Shown here in pieces: positions 35,437 through 44,839 of a DNA stretch of 64,000 bases (its first letter is position 1; the number at the start of each line of letters is the position of its first letter). Origin of the DNA: Halovenus carboxidivorans (GTDB lineage Archaea > Halobacteriota > Halobacteria > Halobacteriales > Haloarculaceae). The stretch covers positions 1 to 64,000 of the forward strand of contig NZ_WUUT01000007.1 of the NCBI RefSeq assembly GCF_009831575.1, written 5' to 3'. A program made the translations under genes and the position numbers. The notes under the pieces are model-generated. The model was not told where the DNA came from. It saw only the letters and a list, made by a program, of their open reading frames with translations, and did not search any database.

Positions 35437-37956
35437 TCAGTCCTGCGGCGTCGGTTCGGCGTCGGGGGCGACGCTGAGGACGCCGTCGGTGTATCGACTC
35501 CACAGCAGGAGCAGACTCGGCAACACGATCAGGCTCACCAGAAACGAGGTGACCAGCGCGATGACGACGATGGCGGCGAAACTCTGCAGTTGCGGCTGCG
35601 GGACCAGCCCGATAGTCGCGAACGCGCCGGCGGAGGTGAGCGTGCTCCCGAGCAGTGCACCGCCAGTTCCCGTGACCGCCGCCCGGAGCGCCTCGATCGG
35701 CTCCGCTCCGGCGTCGAGTTCGTCTGCGAATCGGTCACCCACGTGGATGTTGTAGTCGACGCCGAGCCCGATCACGAGACTCATCAACAGCGCCGTCAGC
35801 AGTGTCAGCGGGATGTCGAGAACGAACATCCCGACGACGACGAGTCCGACGACGAGCGTGATCGGGACGGCGACGACCGCACCGAGGCTGGCGCTGCCGT
35901 GCATCGACCAGAAGACGGCCACCAGCGTGACCGCAATCGCGAGCAGGGCGATCAGCATCGTCAGGACGATGCCGCCGATGATCGAGTCCAACACGGCGTC
36001 GTTGACCGCCAGCGACCCGGCGACGGTCGCGGTTCGCTCTCCCTCGCCCTCCATCGTCGCGGCTCCGTCGGCGAGTCTCGGGACGACTTCGCTGCCGTCG
36101 GAGAAATCCGCATTCAGCGAGAGCGTCACCAGTATCGAGCGGTACTCGCCGTTGGTCCGTTCGAGCACCTGCTCGGCGGTGGCGCTGTCGGCCGCGTAGA
36201 AGGCGTCGTACACCGTTTTGAGGTCGGTATCCGGAATCCCGTCGTCGTTCGTATCGTGAGCCTCCAGAACGGCGGCGAAACTCTCGTTCTCCTCGGCGAC
36301 GGCGTTCATCGCAGTCACTGGGGACCGAACCGGTTGGACGGTCGACTGCGTGACGAGTAGCCCCTCTCGATCGATCTGGCGAACGCCGGCGTCGATGTCT
36401 TTGAGAGTGCTATCGCTCGTGACGCCGTCTCGAATCAGTATCTGCGATCGAATCGCGTCGTTTTCGTCCGCCGGCTGATAGATCTCGCTGACGTGCTGTT
36501 GTTGCTGGCGGACCTCACTCGGCTCCCAGCCGAGCGGGCCGGGCAGTTGCTGTTTCCACTCCGCAACGTCGGCGTCTGGCTGCTGATAGCTCTCCTCGTT
36601 GAGTTCGGTCCACGCCAGTCCCCCGACCCCGCCGAGGATGACGGCGGCGACGAGTACGGCCGGCGCCGCGCGCCGGGCGAGAGTCACGCTCGATTCGAGG
36701 ACCGGCCGGAGATACGTCCCGTGGCCGAGTGCCGCCTTCCGGCGGTCGAGTCCGATCCGTTCGAGTAGGCCGTCGATGCTGATCTTCAGCGCCGGCACGA
36801 CCGTGACGAAGATGACGAGCGCCGAGACGACTCCGAGCGTGATGCTCACCCCCAGGTCCCGGATCACCGGCAGCGGATTCGCGAGATTCGCCAGAAAGCC
36901 GATTGCGGCCGTGACCGTCACGAGGATCAGTGCCGTCGTGACTAACCGGACGCCGCGGTTCATCGGTGCGCGGATTCCGTCGCCGGGACCGCGCTGCTCG
37001 CGGTACCGGTTGAAGATGTGGAAACCGAAGTCGATGCTCAGTCCCGAAATGAGGACGACCGGGACGATACTGATCGTCCCGGCTTCGACGCCGAGCCAAC
37101 CCAGCAGACCGAACGTCCACAGCACCGAGAGAACGACGCCGGTCATCCCGACGACGACGTCGATGAGGTCGCGGTACGCGAAGACGAGGATACTCAGAAT
37201 GACCAGCAGCGCGACCGGCAACACGAGTTCGACCATCTCACCGAAGAAGTGCTGATTCGCCTCCTGGTACGCGTCGCTGTTCAGGACGAAAAATCCGGCC
37301 TCGGAGTACTCGTTGGTTCTCTCGTACAGCGCCGTTCCCGCCTCGTCGCGGTCCTGTTGGCTGGTACCCGGTCCCGTATCGAGTACGACGATCAGCCGCC
37401 TGTCCGTCGACGTGGTGGCTGTGCCGTGGTCCGTCGGGAGGAACTGCTGGGCGCGGGGGTTCTCCGCGAGCAGTTGACCGACGGCGCTTCTCACCTGCGA
37501 ATCGGTCGCGTTCGACAGTGCCTGGATCTGCTCGTCGAGGCTCGCATTCGCATCACCGGCCAACCGGCTGGCGACCAGATTCTCGATCCCACGAACCCCC
37601 TGCTCGTGTAACGCCGCCTGCACGTCCGGGTCGCTCGTAATCTCTCGCTGGTACCGCAGGCCGTCGAGCAGCGACTCGCGCGAGAGGACATTTCCGCCCT
37701 CGTTTCGGACGTACACCGGCTGTATCGTGCGGTTGGTCTGTTGTTCGGAACTGTTCGTGTACTGTTCCTGGATGTACTGCTGTGCCTGTACTCGGTCGAG
37801 GTCCTCGAACTGCTCCGCCGATCCGCCCGCCTGACTGGAGGTGTCGAGTTGCGGGATTCCGGCGGCGACGGCCCCCGTTACCACCAACAGTACGGCCAAG
37901 GTCACCCTGTTGTGTTCGGTGACGAAATCGATCACCTGTCCCAATCTGTCTCGCAT
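35437..37956 (-). CDS. RND superfamily transporter (MMPL/SSD type)
   Basis: This 839-residue membrane protein has twelve predicted helices in two repeats: one helix, a large external loop, five helices, then the same again. Motifs include ISGLSIDFGFHIFNRYREQRG in the first half and LVIGLGVDYNIHVGDRF in the second, the GxxxDY/F proton-relay region of MMPL transporters. Family members export lipids or hydrophobic compounds; haloarchaeal versions are uncharacterised. The first helix starts near residue 17. It has no partner gene. Confidence 0.93.
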   Translation of the reverse strand: MRDRLGQVIDFVTEHNRVTLAVLLVVTGAVAAGIPQLDTSSQAGGSAEQFEDLDRVQAQQYIQEQYTNSSEQQTNRTIQPVYVRNEGGNVLSRESLLDGLRYQREITSDPDVQAALHEQGVRGIENLVASRLAGDANASLDEQIQALSNATDSQVRSAVGQLLAENPRAQQFLPTDHGTATTSTDRRLIVVLDTGPGTSQQDRDEAGTALYERTNEYSEAGFFVLNSDAYQEANQHFFGEMVELVLPVALLVILSILVFAYRDLIDVVVGMTGVVLSVLWTFGLLGWLGVEAGTISIVPVVLISGLSIDFGFHIFNRYREQRGPGDGIRAPMNRGVRLVTTALILVTVTAAIGFLANLANPLPVIRDLGVSITLGVVSALVIFVTVVPALKISIDGLLERIGLDRRKAALGHGTYLRPVLESSVTLARRAAPAVLVAAVILGGVGGLAWTELNEESYQQPDADVAEWKQQLPGPLGWEPSEVRQQQQHVSEIYQPADENDAIRSQILIRDGVTSDSTLKDIDAGVRQIDREGLLVTQSTVQPVRSPVTAMNAVAEENESFAAVLEAHDTNDDGIPDTDLKTVYDAFYAADSATAEQVLERTNGEYRSILVTLSLNADFSDGSEVVPRLADGAATMEGEGERTATVAGSLAVNDAVLDSIIGGIVLTMLIALLAIAVTLVAVFWSMHGSASLGAVVAVPITLVVGLVVVGMFVLDIPLTLLTALLMSLVIGLGVDYNIHVGDRFADELDAGAEPIEALRAAVTGTGGALLGSTLTSAGAFATIGLVPQPQLQSFAAIVVIALVTSFLVSLIVLPSLLLLWSRYTDGVLSVAPDAEPTPQD

Positions 37957-38078
37957 CTGTACGTAGAGAGAACGATACGGTCTTCCCTGGTAGTGGATGC
38001 TAGGTATCCAGACTCGGCGGCCCGGAAGTATCTAGCTATCCAGACACAGTTCCGACGGGGCCGTCTGTCGGTCGACGT

Positions 38079-39845
38079 TCACTCGGCTGGTATCTGCTGT
38101 TCGTCGGTCTCGGGCTCGGCGCTGTCAGTCTCCGTGGCTCCCGTGATACCGTCGACGGGGTGGTCAGCCCGCTCGACCAGCGCCGAGTACAGTCGCACGA
38201 TCACAACGCCTCCGCTCTCGGACTCCGGAAACAGTAGCTCCCCGGCGAGGCTGTCCGCGATCCAGTTCGCGAGCCAGAGACCGAGTCCAGTGCTGTGACG
38301 AAGCTCCGTTTCTGCCCCCGACTCGATCACACTCCGTTCGTGTTCCGGAATGCCGGGGCCGTTGTCCCGGATTTCGATCTCGACGGTCCGGTCGGCCGCT
38401 GTCGTGACAGTCACCTCGACCGCCGGAGACGGGCTGTCGTTGTGCTCGATTCCGTTCTCGATCAACTCGGAGACAAGCCGGTCCAGAAGCTCCGGGTGCC
38501 CGAAGACCCTGACCGTCTCGGGCGTCGATACCGTGAGTTGACAGTGCTCGTACTCGGATTCGATCCGGCTGGCTGCGTCCGTTATCGTCTGTGTCAGATC
38601 GACAATCGAGCGAGATTCGGTCCCTCGCGAGAGCACGTCCTCGACATCGCGAGCCTTGTCGCTGATCTCGACCAGCCTGTTCACCCGCTCGCGCAACTGT
38701 GTGCTGATCCGCTCGTCGTCCACCTCGTTCGTGTACGCCAGCGCCGCGTCCAGTTCGTTCCGAAGATTGTGCCGGAGGACGCGCGTGAGCACCTGCAGCT
38801 GTTGCTCTCGGGTCTGTTGCTCCGTCACGTCGCGGAGCCGCAGCGTCTTCCCGGCGGGTTCGTCCTCGCCGCTCCGGACTGCCGAGGTCGTCACCTCGAA
38901 CCGACGCGACCCCTCGGGCGTCTGGAGGTCGATCCGTCTCGTCGCCCCGGTTGGGACCGCTGCCAGCGTCTCCGATATCGTCTGGATCGGCTTCCCGATC
39001 ACCGACTCCGTGCTGTCCTCACAGATCCGTTCGGCTCGCTCGTTCAGGTCGATGATTCGGTCGTCTCTGTCCAGGACGATGACCCCTTCCGCGAGGTTCT
39101 CGATAACCTCGTCGCGGGCGATGTACTCCGCGTCGGGCAACGGTCTGAACAGGGGGTACGACCGCACCGCAAACGCGATGGCTCCACCGGCGATAGCGAC
39201 CCCCACGAACGTGATATCGACCGGGAGAATACTGACGGTCCCCCCGCTTTCGGTCGGTTCGGTAAGTCCATTTACGAAGACGATGACGTACGGAGAGACC
39301 ATCCCGAGACAGAGCGCGCCGGCCTGTGTGGCCGGCATCTGCTTGTATCGCTTCGCGAGGCGAGCGAGCCGGTAGGCTCCGAGCAGTAACAGCCCGAGCA
39401 CGTACAGGTAAAACCCGGTCACGACGACTCCCAGCACGGCAGTGGCTATCCCCATCTCCTCCGTGACGAACGACGCGCCCCAGACCCGTACGACCCCGAG
39501 AACCGCCACGGGGGCGAACAGCCGTCCGAGCGTCTGCCACTCGCTGTACTGCGTGTACCCCGTGTACAGCCGCACGTACACGTAGAAGAGAATCGGCGCC
39601 GTCGCGCCGAGGACGAACCGCAGTAACCTGAACAGTCGCCACCCGACCCCCGTTCCATCAGTGGGGATGCCGAACGTCCCGGGTACGATCATCAGTCCGC
39701 CCCAGAGCACGAGCGCCAGCGCGGCCCCGACGAACGCGTTGGCGACGGGCCGGCCGCGATACCGGAGGGTATACGCCGCTACGACGAGCGCAGACAGGCC
39801 CGTCACGACGCCCAGCGTATCGATCACGACCGGCGGCGTTGCCAT
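38079..39845 (-). CDS. Membrane histidine kinase with 7TM sensor and PAS domain
   Basis: This 588-residue kinase has seven hydrophobic helices over residues 8-215, the layout of the haloarchaeal 7TM kinase sensor. A PAS domain (about 225-335) has EVIENLAEGVIVLDRDDRIIDLNERAE. The acceptor helix has VLTRVLRHNLRNELDA (His near 358), and the ATPase domain has ELIENGIEHND, IRDNGPGIP and STGLGLWLANWI. The ATG at 39845 starts just before helix 1; a start at 39875 is possible. Divergent from the CoA-transferase cluster. Signal unknown. Confidence 0.93.
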   Translation of the reverse strand: MATPPVVIDTLGVVTGLSALVVAAYTLRYRGRPVANAFVGAALALVLWGGLMIVPGTFGIPTDGTGVGWRLFRLLRFVLGATAPILFYVYVRLYTGYTQYSEWQTLGRLFAPVAVLGVVRVWGASFVTEEMGIATAVLGVVVTGFYLYVLGLLLLGAYRLARLAKRYKQMPATQAGALCLGMVSPYVIVFVNGLTEPTESGGTVSILPVDITFVGVAIAGGAIAFAVRSYPLFRPLPDAEYIARDEVIENLAEGVIVLDRDDRIIDLNERAERICEDSTESVIGKPIQTISETLAAVPTGATRRIDLQTPEGSRRFEVTTSAVRSGEDEPAGKTLRLRDVTEQQTREQQLQVLTRVLRHNLRNELDAALAYTNEVDDERISTQLRERVNRLVEISDKARDVEDVLSRGTESRSIVDLTQTITDAASRIESEYEHCQLTVSTPETVRVFGHPELLDRLVSELIENGIEHNDSPSPAVEVTVTTAADRTVEIEIRDNGPGIPEHERSVIESGAETELRHSTGLGLWLANWIADSLAGELLFPESESGGVVIVRLYSALVERADHPVDGITGATETDSAEPETDEQQIPAE

Positions 39846-39955
39846 CTCGTTTCCCTGGTTCGTTTTAACAATCAATCATTCTTGTGATATTGTGAGAAAA
39901 TTACCATCACCGTCGACAGTTCGTTACACCGAGAGCCCCGGACGAACGCCGGTAC

Positions 39956-39973
39956 TTTTACTACTTGGTAAAA
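39956..39973. promoter_or_regulatory. Putative TetR operator A (CoA-transferase promoter)
   Basis: TTTTACTACTTGGTAAAA is an inverted repeat of TTTTAC/GTAAAA with a 6-nt spacer, 90 nt before the CoA-transferase start. The same architecture occurs at 43407-43422 and 46912-46929, on both sides of a TetR gene. No other example was noticed in the window. Confidence 0.6.
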
Positions 39974-40063
39974 CAAAGGGCGCCACATGCACGGACAGAC
40001 ACGGCACGACGTGTGGACCGCCCACAGCGGGGAGCGAACCGCCAAACCGACGGGGGGAGAGCG

Positions 40064-41275
40064 ATGAGCAGTCAGGGGAAGATTCTGGAGGGGATCAAAG
40101 TCGTCGACCTCTCGACGTTCGTCACCGGGGGGTTCTGTTCCGCGATGCTCGCGAACCAGGGGGCAGAGGTGGTCAAGATCGAACAACCCGGCTACGGTGA
40201 CGCGGTCCGGCACTCCGGGCCGCCGTTCATCAAGGGCGAATCACCGTACTACTGGACGCTGAACTACGGCAAGAAGAGCCTCGAACTGGATCTAAAGAAC
40301 GACCGGGCCAAGGAGGCGCTGTACGAACTGGTCGAGCAAGCGGACATCTTCATCCAGAACTTCCGGCCCGGGACGGCCGAGCGACTCGATGTCGACTACG
40401 AGACGCTGACCGAGTACAACGACGACCTGATCTATCTCGCCATCTCGGCGTTCGGACAGACCGGCCCGTGGCGCGAGCGATCCGGCTACGACCTGCTCAT
40501 CCAGGGGATGAGCGGAATCATGGACGTCACCGGCGAGGAGGGCCGACAGCCCGTGAAAGTCGGCCTGCCGATGACCGATCTCATCACGGCGATGTGGGCC
40601 GCGTTCGGATCGATGACCGCCCTCTACCGCCGAGAACAGACCGGCGAGGGCGAGTACATCGACCTCGGGATGCTCGAAGCGACGCTGCCGTGGCTGACCA
40701 AGCAGGCCGGGATGGTCTTCGCAGGCGAGGAGACCCGTCGGATGGGGACGAAAGATCCGGTCCTGGCGCCGTACCAGACCTTCGAGACCAAAGACGGCTA
40801 CATCAACATCTGCATCCTCAACGAGAAGCTCTGGGGTGAACTCTGCGAGGCGCTGGACCGCCCGGACCTGCCCGAAGACGACCGCTTCGAGAAAAACGCC
40901 GACCGTGTCGACCACCTGGACGAACTCGAGGAGGAGATCGAGTCCACCCTCGCCGCGAAGACCACGGACGAGTGGATCGAGATCATCGCCGAGGATGCCG
41001 GTGTTCCAGCCGGCCCGGTCTACGACGTCGAGGAGGCGCTGAACAACCCACAGATCGAGGCCCGGGGAACCGTCACGGAGATCGACCACCCCGAACTCGG
41101 GGAAGTGCCCGTCATCGAGCACCCACTGCGGTACAACCACGCCGAGAGTGGCTTCGACTCGGCCCCGCCGCTGCTGGGCGAACACAACCGCGAGGTGTTC
41201 CGCGAGTTGGGCTACTCCGAAGCGGAGATCGATACACTGGAGTCGGAGGGCGTCTTCGGTGAGGAAGAATCATGA
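40064..41275 (+). CDS. Class III CoA-transferase (CaiB/BaiF family)
   Basis: This 403-residue protein has the family start GIKVVDLSTFVTGGFCSAMLANQGAEVVKIEQP, NYGKKSLELDLKN, the catalytic-Asp region (SGIMDVTGEEG and SGYDLLIQ) and the C-terminal GVPAGPVYDVEEALNNPQ. It moves CoA between carboxylic acids, for example formyl-CoA or succinyl-CoA to an acid substrate. The start is ATG at 40064, behind a strong ribosome-binding sequence (ggggggag). Its last 4 nt overlap the thiolase-like gene. Operator A upstream suggests TetR control. Confidence 0.95.
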   Translation: MSSQGKILEGIKVVDLSTFVTGGFCSAMLANQGAEVVKIEQPGYGDAVRHSGPPFIKGESPYYWTLNYGKKSLELDLKNDRAKEALYELVEQADIFIQNFRPGTAERLDVDYETLTEYNDDLIYLAISAFGQTGPWRERSGYDLLIQGMSGIMDVTGEEGRQPVKVGLPMTDLITAMWAAFGSMTALYRREQTGEGEYIDLGMLEATLPWLTKQAGMVFAGEETRRMGTKDPVLAPYQTFETKDGYINICILNEKLWGELCEALDRPDLPEDDRFEKNADRVDHLDELEEEIESTLAAKTTDEWIEIIAEDAGVPAGPVYDVEEALNNPQIEARGTVTEIDHPELGEVPVIEHPLRYNHAESGFDSAPPLLGEHNREVFRELGYSEAEIDTLESEGVFGEEES

Positions 41276-42405
41276 CCGATGTCGCAATCTCCGGTGTCGG
41301 GATGACCGACTTCGAGAGCGAGTCCGACCGCCGACTGCTCGAACTCGCCGCGGTCGCGGCCGAGCGCGCGCTGGCGGACTCCCACCACGACAGCGACGAG
41401 GTGACCTCGATCCACGTCGGCAACGCGCTCACCGAGGCGCTCGGAACCGGGACCGGGATCGGCAACGCCCTGGTCTCCGAACTGGGGATGGAAGGCGTCG
41501 CCGTCGACCGGGTCGAAAACACCAGTGCGACCGGCGCGAGCGCGTGTCACCGCGGGATCCAGGCCGTCGGTAGCGACCAGTCGGAGGTCGCTCTCGTCGT
41601 CGGCGTCGAGAAGATGTCCGTCGCCGAAACCCAGGAGGTGACCGACGCGATCAGCCAACTCGTCCACGACCGCGAGTACGCACAGGGGCTGACGCTACCC
41701 TCCTTCGCCGGCCTCGCCGCCGGCGCGTATCTCGACCGGTACGACGCTCCCCGGGAGGCCCTGGGAGCCGTTGCCGCGAAGAACCACCGCAACGGCCTGG
41801 CGAACGAGTTCGCGCAGTTCCAGAAGGAGATCACCGTCGAGGAGGCGCTGTCCTCGCCGGTCGTCGCCGATCCGCTCCGACTGTACGACTGCTGTCCGAT
41901 GACCGACGGGGCGGCCGCCGCCGTCGTCTCGGAGGACGGCCCCGTCGACGTCGCGGCGGCGACGAGCGCGACCGGAACCCACGCGGTCGCCGAGCGCCGG
42001 GATCCGCTGGAGATCGACAGCGTCCGAACCGCGGGCGAACGGGCCTTCGAGGCGGCCGGACTGACTCCCAAAGAGATCGACTTCGCCTGTATTCACGACG
42101 CCTTCACGATCCTCGAACTCCTGGAACTGGAGGAACTGGGCTTTTACGACGCCGGCACGGCGTGGGAAGCGGCCCTCGACGGCGAGACTGCGGTCGACGG
42201 CGAGTTTCCGGTGAATCCGGGCGGCGGACTGAAGGCTCGGGGGCACCCGCTCGGGGCGACCGGCCTCTCACAGATCGTCGAGGTGGTCTGGCAACTGCGC
42301 GGTGAGGCCTCCGCGGACCGGCAGGTCCCCGAGGCTGACACCGGACTGGCGATCAACGTCGCCGGATTCGGGAACAACAGCGTCTGTACGGTGATCCGCG
42401 CATGA
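41272..42405 (+). CDS. Thiolase-like (SCP-x/Ltp2 type) protein
   Basis: This 377-residue thiolase-fold protein has ACIHDAFTILELLE and GGGLKARGHPLGATGLS. The nucleophile position reads VENTSATGAS, with Ser where Cys is expected in an ungapped hand alignment; the C-terminal Cys of biosynthetic thiolases is also missing (NVAGFGNN). It is paired, through a 4-nt overlap, with a DUF35 gene, like the module at 7260-8857. Such pairs may be retro-aldolases acting on acyl-CoA side chains. Overlaps with both neighbours show one operon. Confidence 0.9.
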   Translation: MTDVAISGVGMTDFESESDRRLLELAAVAAERALADSHHDSDEVTSIHVGNALTEALGTGTGIGNALVSELGMEGVAVDRVENTSATGASACHRGIQAVGSDQSEVALVVGVEKMSVAETQEVTDAISQLVHDREYAQGLTLPSFAGLAAGAYLDRYDAPREALGAVAAKNHRNGLANEFAQFQKEITVEEALSSPVVADPLRLYDCCPMTDGAAAAVVSEDGPVDVAAATSATGTHAVAERRDPLEIDSVRTAGERAFEAAGLTPKEIDFACIHDAFTILELLELEELGFYDAGTAWEAALDGETAVDGEFPVNPGGGLKARGHPLGATGLSQIVEVVWQLRGEASADRQVPEADTGLAINVAGFGNNSVCTVIRA

Positions 42406-42740
42406 CCGGGGTTCGCGTCGACGAGGCGTTCCGCTGCGAGCAGTGCGGAGCCACCTGGTATTACGACAAACACCACTGTCCAGTCTGCGCCAGTCACGAG
42501 TACGGGACGACCGAACTCGACCGCGGTGAGGTGCTCTCGAGGACCACCGTCGAGATGACCCCACCGGACGTTCGCTCGCCGAACGACCTCGCGCTCGTCC
42601 GGTTCGGTGACGTTCAACTCATCGCACAACTGGCCGACGACGGCGTCAGCACGGGCGATACTGTCGAGTTCGCCGGCGAGTACCGACTCCGGGAGGGCGA
42701 CGACAAGACGAGGCCACGGCTCCGGAAAGTGACTCAGTAG
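42402..42740 (+). CDS. Zn-ribbon/OB-fold protein (DUF35 family)
   Basis: This 112-residue protein has the zinc ribbon (Cys12, Cys15, Cys26, Cys29) followed by a short OB-fold (VLSRTTVEMTP, RFGDVQLIAQLADD, GDTVEFAGEYRLREG). It is smaller than the paralogue at 7260 and lacks its N-terminal helix. It should bind the preceding thiolase-like protein. Last gene of the 40-kb operon; convergent with the TetR gene, one base apart. Confidence 0.92.
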   Translation: MTGVRVDEAFRCEQCGATWYYDKHHCPVCASHEYGTTELDRGEVLSRTTVEMTPPDVRSPNDLALVRFGDVQLIAQLADDGVSTGDTVEFAGEYRLREGDDKTRPRLRKVTQ

Positions 42741-42741
42741 G

Positions 42742-43353
42742 TCAGTTCTCGTACAGCGAATCGAGGATGAACTCGTCGATGGCCTGCTTGGCCTCCTCGG
42801 GAGCGCCCTCGTGACCCAGTGAGATCCGTCGCCCCCGAGCGGCGTGGATCACGTCGGTTATCAACTGCCCCATCTGTTCGGCGTCGACGTCCCGAAAGAC
42901 GCCTTCCTCGATTCCCTCCTCGACCACTTCGACGATGCTGCCCCGGATGCGCTCGTAGTGGTCGTTGAAAATCGCCTGGTGTTCGTCGTCGTTCTGCGCG
43001 TAGGTGTACAGTTCGTGGTAGACCTTCATCCGATCCCAGTGGGTGAACTCCTCGAAGTCGGGGCCGAACAGGCACTGATCGATCCTGGCGTCGAGTTCCG
43101 TCCGCGGGTCCGCGCCGTCGGCTACCTCGACGCTACCCTCGTACTGGTCGATGATATACTCCAGAAACGACGACATCAGATCGTACTTCCCGTCGAAGTG
43201 GTAGTGGATGACCTGTCTGGTGAGATCCATCTCCTCGCCGATATCGCGCATCCGGAGGTCCTTGTAACCGTGCTTGCTCAGCGCGCGGAACGTCGCCTCC
43301 ATGATCACCTCCTCGGTCTCCTTCGAGGAGACTTTCTCGCGAGATTCGCTCAT
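42742..43353 (-). CDS. TetR/AcrR family transcriptional regulator
   Basis: This 203-residue protein has the N-terminal TetR helix-turn-helix (ETEEVIMEATFRALSKHG, then LRMRDIGEEMDLTRQVIHYHFDGKYDLMSSF, about 11-60) and an all-helical ligand domain. The ATG at 43353 is preferred to 43380. It is divergent from the amidohydrolase, and operator B lies 53 nt upstream of its start and 35 nt before the amidohydrolase ATG, so it probably represses itself and its neighbour. The inducer would be a substrate of the cluster (inferred). Confidence 0.93.
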   Translation of the reverse strand: MSESREKVSSKETEEVIMEATFRALSKHGYKDLRMRDIGEEMDLTRQVIHYHFDGKYDLMSSFLEYIIDQYEGSVEVADGADPRTELDARIDQCLFGPDFEEFTHWDRMKVYHELYTYAQNDDEHQAIFNDHYERIRGSIVEVVEEGIEEGVFRDVDAEQMGQLITDVIHAARGRRISLGHEGAPEEAKQAIDEFILDSLYEN

Positions 43354-43406
43354 GCCGTACACTCGGAGTGACACCAACATAATAGGAGTGCTTCCGCGGC
43401 CGGCTG

Positions 43407-43422
43407 TTTACCATGCAGTAAA
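43407..43422. promoter_or_regulatory. Putative TetR operator B (tetR/amidohydrolase promoter)
   Basis: TTTACCATGCAGTAAA has arms TTTAC/GTAAA and a 6-nt spacer, one base per arm shorter than operators A and C. It overlaps the start of an AT-rich TATA-like stretch (aaatttttaac, 43420-43430), so binding would block transcription. A second small inverted repeat, TTTGGTCAAA, follows at 43433-43442. Confidence 0.6.
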
Positions 43423-43456
43423 TTTTTAACTCTTTGGTCAAACTATACGCTCGTGT

Positions 43457-44812
43457 ATGACACAGAAAATCATACAGAACGGGACTATCGTCTCGCTTGA
43501 CCCGGACGTCGGTCAAGTTTCGGGGGGAGATATTCGTATCGCAGACGGGGAGATCGTCGAGATCGGCCACAATCTCGACGCGTCCGACGCGGAGGTAATC
43601 GACGCGGAGGACCACATCGTCGTACCGGGCTTCGTGGACTCGCACATCCACCTCGCGCAGACCCAGGTCAGGGGGATCGCCGGGGACTGGTCGCTCATGG
43701 GCGAGTACTTCGATCACATGCTCGGCAACATCACCGGCCTCTACCAGCCCGAGGACATGTATCTCGGCGGCCTCTTCGGGGGGTTAGAGAAGCTCTACAC
43801 GGGGACGACGACGGCGCTCGACTGGTCGTATCCCAACTCGCTCGAACACGGCGAGCGCGCGGTCGACGCGCTCAAAGACGCCGGACTGCGCGCGGTGTAC
43901 ACCTACGGCCCGCCGGGCGACGACGCGGCGAAGTGGTGGTACGACAGCGATGTGGGTCTGCCGGAGGATCTCATCCGGGAGCTATACGAGGAGAAGATCC
44001 GCGACGACGACCGCCTCAGCCTCGCCCTGGGGCTTCGCGGCCCGGACTTCTGTACCGACGAGACCGCCCGCAGCGACCTGGAACTGGCCCGGGAGATGGA
44101 CGCCCTCGCGACCATCCACATGGGCGCCGCGCTGTGGCCGTCCTCGGTCTATGGCGAGGAGTATCAGGGCTTCGGCGCAATCGACGACATGCTCGGGCCG
44201 GACGTGAACGTCGCCCACGGCAACCACTTCCGGCAGGAGGACATCGACCACGCTATCGAGCAGGGCGTCTCCTTCTCCTCGACGCCGGAGGTCGAGATGC
44301 AGATGGGTCACGGGATTCCGGTCACGGAGAAGGTGCTCGAAGCCGGCGGCCGTCCGGCGTGGGGCGTCGACGTCTGCTCGAACGTCAGCGGAGACATGGG
44401 CAGCCAGATGCGCATCGGTCTCCAGCTCCAGCGCATGTTCGACAACCAGAAGATTCTCGAAGGCGACGAGGAGGTCGACGAGGTGAGTATCGACTGCCGG
44501 GCGACCCTGGAGATGGCGACTATCGAGGGCGCGAAGGCGCTGAACCTGGAGGACGAAATCGGGACGCTGACGCCCGGTAAACGGGCAGATATCGTCATGA
44601 TCGACACGGACGACTTCATGACTGCGCCCGCACACTCGCCGATCCAGACCGTCGTCTTCCAGTCTGATCCTTCTCACATCGACACGGTGCTGGTCGACGG
44701 CGAGGTCGTCAAACGGGACGGACAGCTCCAGAACCCGCTCGTCGACGAGGAGTTCGACCGGTTCATCGAGTCCGGCGAACGGCTGCTCGACGAGGCGGGA
44801 ATAGACTTCTAA
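43457..44812 (+). CDS. Amidohydrolase (chlorohydrolase/cytosine-deaminase-like)
   Basis: This 451-residue protein has the metal-dependent hydrolase layout: a small beta domain formed by both termini, GFVDSHIHLAQTQ (His63, His65), IHMGAAL and VAHGNHFRQ with further metal His, and WGVDVCSNVSGDMG with the catalytic Asp. It resembles the SsnA/TrzN/AtzB group that hydrolyses amino or chloro substituents on heterocycles. The specific substrate is unknown. Its promoter carries operator B. Confidence 0.93.
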   Translation: MTQKIIQNGTIVSLDPDVGQVSGGDIRIADGEIVEIGHNLDASDAEVIDAEDHIVVPGFVDSHIHLAQTQVRGIAGDWSLMGEYFDHMLGNITGLYQPEDMYLGGLFGGLEKLYTGTTTALDWSYPNSLEHGERAVDALKDAGLRAVYTYGPPGDDAAKWWYDSDVGLPEDLIRELYEEKIRDDDRLSLALGLRGPDFCTDETARSDLELAREMDALATIHMGAALWPSSVYGEEYQGFGAIDDMLGPDVNVAHGNHFRQEDIDHAIEQGVSFSSTPEVEMQMGHGIPVTEKVLEAGGRPAWGVDVCSNVSGDMGSQMRIGLQLQRMFDNQKILEGDEEVDEVSIDCRATLEMATIEGAKALNLEDEIGTLTPGKRADIVMIDTDDFMTAPAHSPIQTVVFQSDPSHIDTVLVDGEVVKRDGQLQNPLVDEEFDRFIESGERLLDEAGIDF

Positions 44813-44839
44813 GTAGCTGCGGCACAACTCTTTCAGCAA

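Noticed and set aside
39965-40063. N-terminal extension of the CoA-transferase to 39965
   Set aside because: That codon lies inside operator A; the ATG at 40064 has a strong ribosome-binding sequence and the normal family N-terminus.
42203-42215. tttccggtga-type ORB core within the thiolase-like gene
   Set aside because: Only the short core matches and it lies in conserved coding sequence.
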